Source: Candidatus Binatia bacterium (GTDB lineage: Bacteria > Desulfobacterota > Binatia > UBA12015). From it: 64,000 nucleotides of DNA. Below the pieces are notes generated by a model, which ran no database searches, had not been told where the DNA came from, and saw nothing but the letters and a program-made list of their open reading frames with translations. Positions 41,597 to 48,967 of this stretch are shown one piece after another (positions within the stretch are counted from its first letter, which is position 1; each line of letters starts with the position of its first letter). A program made the position numbers and the translations under genes. The stretch lies in the NCBI GenBank assembly GCA_029243485.1, contig JAQWRY010000052.1:1-64000 (forward strand). Direction: 5' to 3'.

Positions 41597-44002
41597 ATGA
41601 GATCCACCGCCCTGATTGTCGCTATCACGCTCCTGACCGTGGTCCCACAGGTGGGCGCACAGCCACCTCCAGGCCCAAGCGGCTACGTCGAGAACATCGA
41701 GGAAGCGGGTGCGGTGGGCGGAGTCACCGGAGAAACCGACGCCCAGCAAGCGCAGGCAGAGGCCATTCAAGAGTCCGGCTCGGCCCGCGGGATTTCGCGC
41801 AGCCAGGCCGGAGTCATCGAAGAGATCGTCGTGCAGGCGCGAAAACGTGCCGAGTTGCTCGAGGACACGCCCGTCTCGGTCACCGCACTCAGCGAGAACA
41901 CCCTGCGGCAGGCGGGCGTCACTCGACTCGACGACATCCAGACTCTGGTCCCGAATCTAAAATTCCAAGCCGGTACGGAGGGGATGTCCGCGAACATCGT
42001 GATTCGCGGCGTGGGCACGCCCCAGTCGGCTGCGATCGCCTTCGATCCCGGGGTCGGGATCTACATCGACGGCGTCTTCCTACCCCGGACGATCGGCACC
42101 CTCGTCGATGTCGTCAACATCGAGCAGATCGAGGTACTCCGTGGCCCCCAGGGAACTTTGTTCGGCAAGAATACCGTCGGCGGGGCGATCAACATCACGA
42201 CCGTGAAGCCGAAGGACGAGATCGAGGGATTCGCGCTCGTGCGTCCCAGCAACTTCGGTGGGCTGTTCACCCAAGCGATGGTCAACCTGCCGATCGTGCC
42301 CGGCACGGTCCTCGGCCGCTTTGCAATGTCGTCCACGAACAGCGCCGGATACAACACGAACACCTTCCAGGACGTGAAGTACAGCAACCGGAACTCGCTG
42401 ACCTTCCTTGGAACGATCCGACTCCTGCCCGTCGAGGATCTGGTGATCGATCTCTCCGGCACGTGGTCGCGCGACCACAACGCCGGGCGCGGCGGCGACT
42501 GCGTCTACGTACAGGACACCGCTCTCGGAGGGCTCGTCCCCGGGCTGAAGAAGGCCTGCGAAGCGACTCGGCCCTTCGAGAATTCCTCGAACATTGCCCA
42601 GATCGCCGACGTAGAGAGCTACGGCATGTGGGGCACCGCCACCTACGATGTCGGCGACGTGGGACCGGCCGAGAACGTCGTCGTAAAGTCCATCACGTCT
42701 TGGCGCCAGCAGATCCCGCGGCTTCGCGTCGACGTCGATCAGACCAGCGCGAACGCCTTGTGGCGTTCGAGCGTCGGTGGCGACAACCCGAGCGACGGCA
42801 CGCCTGGGTTCCAGCAGCAGATCAGCACCGAACTACAGATCAACGCCGACGCCTGGGACGATCGCCTCCACTTCGTGAGCGGCTACTTCGCCTTCTGGGA
42901 GAAGGGTCTCGATTCCCAGGTCCTCGCGGTCGTCCCAACGAGTCTCGTCGTCGAGAACATTCGCACCATCGACAACTGGAACTGGGCGCTCTACACGCAG
43001 GCAACCATCGACGCAACGGACTGGCTCAGCATCACGGGCGGGGTGCGGTATACCGAGGAAAAGAAGGGCCTGGCCGCCAAGAACCTAACGCCGGGAGCGA
43101 CCGTTCCCACCGTCGACATCTCCGACTCCGTGATTTTCTCTGCGTGGACACCGATGGCCAGCGTGGCGGCGTTCGCACCCGACTCCTGGCTCGACGCCGC
43201 GAATCTCGATCACCTGATGACGTACTTCACGTACTCCCGCGGGTTTCGGGGCGGCGGCTTCAACGGGGTGATCAACCCGATCCTCGAATCGCTGGAGCAG
43301 TTCCAACCGGAATTCTTGAACTCGTTTGAGATCGGCTTCAAGACCGTCGGACTCGAGCAGCGCGCAACCCTGAACGTCTCTCTCTTCTACGGAAACTACA
43401 CCGACATTCAGGTGACCACGCAGCGCGAAGCGGGCGATATCGACGGCGACGGCATCATCGACATCGACCAGGTCACCGAGAATGCGGCCAAGGCAACCCA
43501 GAAGGGCGCGGAGATCGAGATCCTGACCCTGCCGTTCGACGGTCTGCAGATCAACGGATCGGTCGGACTGCTCTACACCGAGTACGATGAGTTCCTGTCG
43601 TTCAGCGCCGTCACCGGAAACCCGCTCTCACGGGCGGGAGAGTCGTTCAACAACGCGCCGAAGCTTCAATCCCACATCGCCGCACAGTACTCGTTCGCCG
43701 TCCCTATCGAGGGCCCGATGGGCGGTTGGCTCACCCCGCGACTCGAGTGGTTCTACCAGACTGAATTCCACGCACTCGGCCCCGAACTCGCCCCCGCGAA
43801 CCAGCGCGGCTACAACCTACTGCATGCGCGGCTCTCGTATGAGTTCATGGACGATCGAGCGCAGGTAGCGCTGTGGGGCAAGAACCTCCTCGACGTCGCC
43901 TACACGGACATCGTATCTCCTGTCGCTAGCAGCTTCGGATACGCCGTTCGGTACTACGAAGCCCCACGCACCTATGGAGTGGAGATCGCATACTCGTTCT
44001 GA
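41597..44002 (+). CDS. TonB-dependent outer-membrane receptor
   Basis: 801-residue receptor. A signal peptide ends near G-A-Q at residue 22; an unusual Glu/Ala/Gln-rich segment of about 50 residues follows, then a TonB-box-like E-E-I-V-V-Q-A-R-K-R. The plug has P-V-S-V-T-A-L-S and L-R-G-P-Q-G-T-L-F-G-K-N-T-V-G-G-A-I-N; the barrel contains Y-T-E-E-K-K-G, G-F-R-G-G-G-F-N-G and a C-terminal strand ending in Phe. It imports a large substrate with TonB energy; specificity cannot be told but the SusC-like features are absent. CGGAGG precedes the ATG. A decayed paralogue lies three kilobases upstream on the opposite strand. Confidence 0.92.
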   Translation: MRSTALIVAITLLTVVPQVGAQPPPGPSGYVENIEEAGAVGGVTGETDAQQAQAEAIQESGSARGISRSQAGVIEEIVVQARKRAELLEDTPVSVTALSENTLRQAGVTRLDDIQTLVPNLKFQAGTEGMSANIVIRGVGTPQSAAIAFDPGVGIYIDGVFLPRTIGTLVDVVNIEQIEVLRGPQGTLFGKNTVGGAINITTVKPKDEIEGFALVRPSNFGGLFTQAMVNLPIVPGTVLGRFAMSSTNSAGYNTNTFQDVKYSNRNSLTFLGTIRLLPVEDLVIDLSGTWSRDHNAGRGGDCVYVQDTALGGLVPGLKKACEATRPFENSSNIAQIADVESYGMWGTATYDVGDVGPAENVVVKSITSWRQQIPRLRVDVDQTSANALWRSSVGGDNPSDGTPGFQQQISTELQINADAWDDRLHFVSGYFAFWEKGLDSQVLAVVPTSLVVENIRTIDNWNWALYTQATIDATDWLSITGGVRYTEEKKGLAAKNLTPGATVPTVDISDSVIFSAWTPMASVAAFAPDSWLDAANLDHLMTYFTYSRGFRGGGFNGVINPILESLEQFQPEFLNSFEIGFKTVGLEQRATLNVSLFYGNYTDIQVTTQREAGDIDGDGIIDIDQVTENAAKATQKGAEIEILTLPFDGLQINGSVGLLYTEYDEFLSFSAVTGNPLSRAGESFNNAPKLQSHIAAQYSFAVPIEGPMGGWLTPRLEWFYQTEFHALGPELAPANQRGYNLLHARLSYEFMDDRAQVALWGKNLLDVAYTDIVSPVASSFGYAVRYYEAPRTYGVEIAYSF

Positions 44003-44008
44003 GCGTCC

Positions 44009-44345
44009 CTACTCAGCCCTTTCGCTCGTTCGCCGACGGTAGTGCCTTCTGCGAGTCGTCTGCCTCCCAGATCTCGGCGTCGTGCGGAAGATGTCGCCGT
44101 AGTGGACCGTTACGTCACCCGGTTCCGTCTCGATGCGAACGATGGGCTGGGCCTCATCTTCGCCCCACGCCATCGGATGATTAGAGTGACGATGCGAACG
44201 AGCGAGCACGTATAGCTCTCTGTTCTCAGCGTTCGCGTGATCGAGTTGGACCCCCACCTGCATGAGCGGTCACATCACGGGATGACCCCCGAGTTCGTCG
44301 TCCTGATGCCACTGGAGATCGAGCAGGGGCTCGAAGGGCACGTCC
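44009..44345 (-). pseudogene. PhyH-family dioxygenase remnant with nonsense and frameshift
   Basis: One minus-strand frame reads P-F-E-P-L-L-D-L-Q-W-H-Q-D-D-E-L-G-G-H-P-V-M, a TGA, then P-L-M-Q-V-G-V-Q-L-D and, later, E-L-Y-V-L-A-R-S-H-R-H-S and E-P-G-D-V-T-V-H-Y-G-D-I-F-R-T-T. These are the H-x-D and distal-His regions of a phytanoyl-CoA-type dioxygenase. After I-F-R-T-T the likely frame changes. The N-terminal half is missing. A short forward frame over 44365-44481 (LARSQLDVLCEAIL) hints at a regulator tail but is not convincing. Confidence 0.65.
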
Positions 44346-44491
44346 GCGCGCTGGTCCGCGCGTCATGCTGTTCGCGACTCTGTCCGGGATGGCGAAGCAG
44401 GCACGGTACGGCCTCGTGAAGCCGCGACTGGCCCGCTCCCAGCTCGACGTCCTTTGCGAGGCGATCCTGCGCGGCGCATGAAGCCTCGAGG

Positions 44492-44944
44492 CTAGCCCTC
44501 CAGCACTTCCACGAGCTCCAGGATCGTCCCGTCAGGGTCCTTGAAACAGACGAAACGCGTCCCCGCGGCTCCGAGCGCGGCGACCGTTGCGGGCGGGCCG
44601 ATGAACTCGACGTCCATCTTCTTCAGCTCCGCCATATCCGCTTCGAGATCCGTGGAGTGGAGCGCAATTCGCGCGATCCCGAGCCGTGCGATGTCCGGAT
44701 ACGGCGGCGTGTGGTCGCGCGGCGCCTGCCACTCGAGCAGGTCGATGAGCGTCGATTCGCCCGGGAGCGCCATGAGCGCGCCGCGGATCTTGTACTCGGT
44801 GAGGCCGCAGGCGGCCGCGATCTCGTCCGTGCCCTCCTCGGGGACCTCCCAGACGACCTGGAAGCCGAGCGCCTCGTAGAACGCGCGGGACCGGGTGAAG
44901 TCCGTACAATTCACGGCCAGATGAAAGACGGCTTTGATGTTCAT
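44492..44944 (-). CDS. VOC/glyoxalase-like protein
   Basis: 150-residue protein with two betaalphabetabetabeta halves of the vicinal oxygen chelate superfamily. It starts with A-V-F-H-L-A-V-N-C-T-D-F-T-R-S-R-A-F-Y-E-A-L-G-F, where His is the first metal ligand. Later pieces are G-I-A-R-I-A-L-H-S-T-D-L and F-V-C-F-K-D-P-D-G-T-I-L-E-L-V-E, with the final Glu as a ligand. Such proteins are isomerases, dioxygenases, epimerases or fosfomycin-type resistance enzymes; the exact function is unknown. The second ATG was chosen because it begins the first strand. Confidence 0.85.
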   Translation of the reverse strand: MNIKAVFHLAVNCTDFTRSRAFYEALGFQVVWEVPEEGTDEIAAACGLTEYKIRGALMALPGESTLIDLLEWQAPRDHTPPYPDIARLGIARIALHSTDLEADMAELKKMDVEFIGPPATVAALGAAGTRFVCFKDPDGTILELVEVLEG

Positions 44945-45012
44945 GCGCTCCGAGTATCGCAACTCGAACCAGAGCGCACCCCGGGCGACCGACCCTCCGG
45001 GTGCGACGCCGC

Positions 45013-45320
45013 TCAGCCGGCCGATGTCCTCGCGGCACCGATCACCTTCATTGTGCTCGGATCCCGCACGAAGGCAGTCACCCGCACGCGCGCGTGCTGC
45101 AGATCACGCCCTTCGTTCTCCCCGCGCGGCACGTGGTTTCCGGAGGCACGCCGGGTGAGAGCGACCCATCGCCTCACCTCGTCGGGCGCATAGCTCTGCT
45201 GGCGTTCCGAGAACTGTCGATCGCTGAACGGGTCGTTCCAGCCGAGCCGATTCCAATAGTCGCCGTGCATCGAGAGCGGATAGACGGGAAGGTCCTTGGC
45301 CTCCGCAACGGAACTCAGGC
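45013..45320 (-). pseudogene. DUF1223 (thioredoxin-like) protein remnant
   Basis: After the MBL-fold gene ends, another minus-strand frame becomes coding-like: D-L-P-V-Y-P-L-S-M-H-G-D-Y-W-N-R-L-G-W-N-D-P-F-S and F-S-E-R-Q-Q-S-Y-A, the diagnostic core of DUF1223. It closes with V-T-A-F-V-R-D-P-S-T-M-K-V-I-G-A-A-R, the usual C-terminal strand. The Cys-x-x-Cys front part is lost, and the region between core and tail is shorter than in complete members (whole family about 230-250 residues). It is read as a gene that has lost its N-terminus and an internal block. Confidence 0.65.
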
Positions 45321-46178
45321 AGCACCGTCGTCGAGCCGGCAGACGTCCCCGTCGCGAACGAGCCGTCCCGCCGTGGCGCCCGAAAAGTGAGTTCCGATCA
45401 CGAGCGTCGGCGTATCCGCGTACCGTGCCATGAAGTCGAGGCGGGTCGTCTCGGCAAGCGTGGGATCGCTGTCCGCCGCGTTCTTCCACTTCGGCCGCGC
45501 GAACTGGACCGGATGGTGGACGAGATCGCCCGTGATGACGGCATCTTCGCCGCGCGAGTGGATCCGCACCGACACGTGACCGGGGCTGTGTCCGGGCGTT
45601 GGCTCGAACCGGATGCCCTCGGCGACCTCGTGCTCCATGTCGACCAGGTCGACGAGATCGGCGTCGAACAGCGGCTGCAAGGAATCCCCGACCGTCACCT
45701 GCATCTGGTCGATGTCGGTCTTCGACCAATGCTCCCATTCCCGGCGCGTCATGAGAGTCCGCGCGTTCGTGAACGTCGGCACCCACCGATCGCCGTCGAG
45801 GCGCGTGTTCCAGCCGACGTGGTCGGTGTGGAGATGCGTGCAAACCACCGTGTCGATCTGGTCCAGCGGAAAGCCGGCGGCTTCGAAGTCCGCGAGGAAC
45901 GGCCCTTGGCGCATGTGCCACATCTTGAACGGCAGGCGCGCCTTGTCGTTGCCGACACACGTGTCGACGACGATGCGACGCTCCCCGACTTCGAGAATCA
46001 GGGAATGAACGCTCCCCACCGCCTCACCACGCGCATCGAGATACGGCGTGAGCCAGTCGATCTGCGCGAGATTCTCACGGGTCGCATCCGGAAGCAGAAA
46101 TCCGATCCCCGGTGCCTCGAACTCCTGGACGCGCGTGATTCGAACGTCCCCGACCTGCCAACGTAAGAGGTCCGCCAC
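45315..46178 (-). CDS. MBL-fold metallo-hydrolase
   Basis: 287-residue metallo-beta-lactamase-fold hydrolase. The metal motif is T-H-L-H-T-D-H-V-G-W-N; later ligands are T-P-G-H-S-P-G-H-V-S (His), T-G-D-L-V-H-H (Asp) and G-T-H-F (His). The early V-V-D-T-C-V-G-N-D-K is typical of quorum-quenching lactonase and related metal hydrolases (AttM/AiiB-like), but no specific substrate is evident. The GTG start has GAGGAGGA, which also contains the end of the upstream enoyl-CoA hydratase, placing the two in one operon. The 3' end overlaps the decayed DUF1223 frame. Confidence 0.87.
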   Translation of the reverse strand: MADLLRWQVGDVRITRVQEFEAPGIGFLLPDATRENLAQIDWLTPYLDARGEAVGSVHSLILEVGERRIVVDTCVGNDKARLPFKMWHMRQGPFLADFEAAGFPLDQIDTVVCTHLHTDHVGWNTRLDGDRWVPTFTNARTLMTRREWEHWSKTDIDQMQVTVGDSLQPLFDADLVDLVDMEHEVAEGIRFEPTPGHSPGHVSVRIHSRGEDAVITGDLVHHPVQFARPKWKNAADSDPTLAETTRLDFMARYADTPTLVIGTHFSGATAGRLVRDGDVCRLDDGAA

Positions 46179-46180
46179 GA

Positions 46181-46993
46181 TCAGTCCTCCTCTCGGGCGG
46201 GTCCGTAGACCTCCCGAATCGATTCGCCCGCGTCGAACCGCGCTTGCGTGCGTTCCATGAGAGCGATGGCGTCCGGCGTCGATGCGATCTTTTGAAACTC
46301 GACCTGCTCGTTGCGCAGCGCTTCGGTCAGAGGCTTGTCGTCGTTGTCGTTCAGAATTCGCTTCAGGGCGGCGAGGGCCGCCGCCGGACGACCGGCCAGC
46401 CGTTCGGCCCAGTCGAGAGCCGCCTTCACCGCACCCCCCTCGGGCACCACGCGGTTCACGCCGCCGAGCTCGTAGATGCGGCGTGCCGGCATCGGCGCAC
46501 CGTCGAGTACCATCTCGGCCGCGACCGTTCGCCCGACGAGACGCATCAGCCGACTCGTCCCGCCGATCCCCGTGGTCAACCCGAGCAGGACCTCGGGTTG
46601 GCTGAACGTTGCTTGCTCTTCCGCCACGCGGAGGTCGCACGCCCAGCCGAGTTCGGCCCCACCGCCGGCGCACGAGCCGGATACGGCCGCGATGGTCACG
46701 ACCTCGGGGGCCGCCAGTTCGCTGAGCGTTCGGAACCATCCTTCCGCCGGACCACTCGTCGGCTTTTTCGTGATCATGTCGCAGATGTCGCGGAGCCAGG
46801 CGTGCTCGAACCAATGCCCGGCGAATGCGGAAGACAGAACCGAGACGCGCACCCCGCTTTCGCGCGCTTCCTGAAGTGCGTCGGCGAGGCCGTTCACGGC
46901 CTCCCAGGAAACGAATCCGCCGATGTCGGCGGTGTTCATCTCAATCAATGCCACTCCCTCGCGGGGGCGGCTCAGCTGGACTCGGTTCGACAT
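46181..46993 (-). CDS. Enoyl-CoA hydratase
   Basis: 270-residue crotonase-fold enzyme. Both catalytic glutamates of true hydratases are kept: G-G-G-A-E-L-G-W-A-C-D-L (Glu144 equivalent) and F-S-Q-P-E-V-L-L-G (Glu164 equivalent), followed by G-I-G-G-T-S-R-L. Oxyanion-hole glycines lie in S-S-A-F-A-G-H-W and V-S-G-S-C-A-G-G-G. It would hydrate trans-2-enoyl-CoA. GAGGAGGG five bases upstream fixes the ATG before SNRVQLSRP. Coupled with the MBL-fold gene two bases downstream. Confidence 0.9.
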   Translation of the reverse strand: MSNRVQLSRPREGVALIEMNTADIGGFVSWEAVNGLADALQEARESGVRVSVLSSAFAGHWFEHAWLRDICDMITKKPTSGPAEGWFRTLSELAAPEVVTIAAVSGSCAGGGAELGWACDLRVAEEQATFSQPEVLLGLTTGIGGTSRLMRLVGRTVAAEMVLDGAPMPARRIYELGGVNRVVPEGGAVKAALDWAERLAGRPAAALAALKRILNDNDDKPLTEALRNEQVEFQKIASTPDAIALMERTQARFDAGESIREVYGPAREED

Positions 46994-47079
46994 GACGTCC
47001 CTCCTCGGCTCTCGAAGTAACCCACGCATGCAGCAACTACCATGGTCGGCGACCGCCGGGGTCGGTATACGATCTGATT

Positions 47080-47823
47080 ATGGATCTCGAGCTCGAGGGA
47101 AAACGCGTCATCGTCACCGGCGGCAGTAAGGGAATCGGCCGCGCCATCACCGAACGGTTCTTGCGCGAAGGCGCTCGGGTCGCGATCTGCGCACGGAAGG
47201 AAGACGTCCTTTCGGCCGCAGCGGAAGAGATGGCGGCCCTCGGCGAGATCCATCATCGCGCCGCCCACATGGGGAAACCCGACGAGCCGGCCGAGTTCGC
47301 GAACTGGGCGGCCGAACGGCTCGGCGGCCTCGACATCGTGGTCTCCAACGTGAGCGCCATGAACACCGACTTTCGCCGCTGCGTCGAGGTCGACATCATG
47401 GGAGCGCAGTCGTTGCTCCGCACGTCGCTCGACCACATGGAGGCAAACGCCGGTGCGAACCTGATCTGCATCGCCTCACGAGCCGCGTCGGTCGGAATCC
47501 CCTTTCTGCAGTCCTACGCGGCCGTCAAGGCGGCGACGGTGAGCATGGTCAAATCGCTCGCGCTCGAACTCGCCGGCCGAGGCATCCGTGCGAACGTCGT
47601 CTCGCCGGGCGATATCAAGTTCGAAGGCGGCGTCTGGGGACGCGCTGAAACCGAGGACCCCAAGCTCTACAAATCTATCCTCCGCGAGAACCCGATGGGT
47701 CGACTCGGGCGCCCCGAGGAGATCGCCGACGTCGTGGCCTTCATCGCGAGCGAGCGCGCGAGCTTCGTGTCCGGCGCGCACCTCCTCGTCGACGGCGCCG
47801 CGACCCGGAGCCTGCAACTCTAG
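47080..47823 (+). CDS. Short-chain dehydrogenase/reductase
   Basis: 247-residue classical SDR. Cofactor loop T-G-G-S-K-G-I-G-R-A with a following A-R-K that favours NADP; N-V-S-A (NNAG equivalent); catalytic Ser in I-A-S-R, and Y-A-A-V-K (Tyr, Lys). The C-terminal segment N-P-M-G-R-L-G-R-P-E-E-I-A-D-V-V-A-F-I is standard. It probably reduces or oxidises a hydroxyacyl-CoA or steroid-like alcohol. It is divergent from the enoyl-CoA hydratase / MBL pair (86-base gap) and convergent with purM. Confidence 0.92.
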   Translation: MDLELEGKRVIVTGGSKGIGRAITERFLREGARVAICARKEDVLSAAAEEMAALGEIHHRAAHMGKPDEPAEFANWAAERLGGLDIVVSNVSAMNTDFRRCVEVDIMGAQSLLRTSLDHMEANAGANLICIASRAASVGIPFLQSYAAVKAATVSMVKSLALELAGRGIRANVVSPGDIKFEGGVWGRAETEDPKLYKSILRENPMGRLGRPEEIADVVAFIASERASFVSGAHLLVDGAATRSLQL

Positions 47824-47836
47824 TGCAGTGCCCGAT

Positions 47837-47861
47837 GGCCGGAATGGAGGGGCTCCCGGCC
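47837..47861. terminator. Possible bidirectional hairpin between convergent genes
   Basis: GGCCGG, 13 bases, CCGGCC lies in the 37-base gap between the SDR and purM-like stops. The position is right for a shared terminator but neither side has a convincing T-run. Confidence 0.3.
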
Positions 47862-48967
47862 TAGGCCTTGTAGAAGCTCTTTCCTGCCCCCACGATCCCG
47901 ACGGACGGAAGTTTCACAGAGTTCGAAGGATCCCGGACCGCCCGGCCGATGACCTTGGCCACGGACCCCTCGGCGCGAACCAACTCGAGCGCCTTGTCTG
48001 CCGCGTCTTCGGGAAGGACGATGCAGAAGCCGATACCCATGTTGAACGTGGCGTACATCTCGGCGTTGTCGAGCTTCGCGCGCTCGGCGATCAGCTCGTA
48101 CAGAAGCGGCGGCTCGAGGAGGTCGTCGAACTCGAAGCCGATGTCCTGCGCATCGATCCGCAGGAGGTTCAGGAGCCCGTCTCCAGTGATGTGGGCCAGC
48201 GCCCGCACCGGAAGCCCGGCATCGAGAAGGGCCATCACCTCGCGCACATAGATCCGTGTCGGGACGAGCAGTTCTTCGCCGACACTGCGGCCGCCGAGTA
48301 CCCCGGGGCGCTCGGAGTACGCCTCGGCCCCGTGCCCGTTCGCCAGCACTTTCCTCGCGAGGGTGAGCCCGTTCGAGTGGATGCCCGAGGCGGCGAGGCC
48401 GATCACGACATCACCCGGTGCGACGTCGCGCCCTACGATCAGCTTGTCCATCGAGACGACGCCGACGGCGGTCGCCACCACGTCGAAGCTCTCACGCCCG
48501 TCGGGCTCGTGCGGGCGGAGGAGGTCCTTCACCTGCGCGATCTCGCCACCGGGAATGCTAATCCTCGCCTGCCGCGCGCCTTCGACCAGCCCTTGCGATA
48601 GCTGGTCCAAGAGCTCCGCGTCCGTACCGGGGACCGCAATGTAGTCCACCAGGGCGATCGGCTCGGCGCCGACGCACAGGACGTCGTTCACGTTCATGGC
48701 GATGAGGTCAATTCCGACGGTGTCGTATCGGCGCAGCGCGTGGGCGACCAGGATTTTGGTACCGACACCGTCGGTACCAATCGCCAGCCCCATGCCACCC
48801 CCCAGGTCGAGCACGTTGGCAAAGAACCCGTTGGGAAGCGCCGGCTTGCCGCGCCGCGGAAACGAGTTTGTCTCGGCCAGGCGGGCAACGAGCTTGCCCA
48901 GCCCCCCCTCGAGACCGACCACGTCCACTCCCGATTCCGCGTAACTCTTCACCTCGTCCGAACTCAC
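47861..48967 (-). CDS. purM: Phosphoribosylformylglycinamidine cyclo-ligase (AIR synthase), divergent type
   Basis: 368-residue PurM-superfamily enzyme making aminoimidazole ribotide in purine synthesis. Family marks: G-T-D-G-V-G-T-K-I-L-V-A, D-T-V-G-I-D-L-I-A-M-N-V-N-D-V-L, P-G-G-E-I-A-Q (the canonical bacterial form is G-G-E-T-A-E-M-P-G), A-V-G-V-V, and I-G-L-A-A-S-G-I-H-S-N-G. The GGEIAQ variant resembles archaeal-type PurM, so annotation as AIR synthase is good but not certain; another PurM-like ATP enzyme is possible. The GTG start overlaps the CoA-transferase stop by four bases, which is an unusual operon partner for a purine gene. Confidence 0.8.
   Translation of the reverse strand: MSSDEVKSYAESGVDVVGLEGGLGKLVARLAETNSFPRRGKPALPNGFFANVLDLGGGMGLAIGTDGVGTKILVAHALRRYDTVGIDLIAMNVNDVLCVGAEPIALVDYIAVPGTDAELLDQLSQGLVEGARQARISIPGGEIAQVKDLLRPHEPDGRESFDVVATAVGVVSMDKLIVGRDVAPGDVVIGLAASGIHSNGLTLARKVLANGHGAEAYSERPGVLGGRSVGEELLVPTRIYVREVMALLDAGLPVRALAHITGDGLLNLLRIDAQDIGFEFDDLLEPPLLYELIAERAKLDNAEMYATFNMGIGFCIVLPEDAADKALELVRAEGSVAKVIGRAVRDPSNSVKLPSVGIVGAGKSFYKA

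Noticed and set aside
44281-44420. Forward frame beginning TPEFVVLMPLEIEQGL as a gene
   Set aside because: It is the complement of a clear dioxygenase remnant on the minus strand (W-H-Q-D-D-E-L-G-G-H).
44365-44481. Possible TetR-type regulator tail (LARSQLDVLCEAIL)
   Set aside because: Only about 38 codons with no DNA-binding half and no supporting upstream frame; too weak to annotate.
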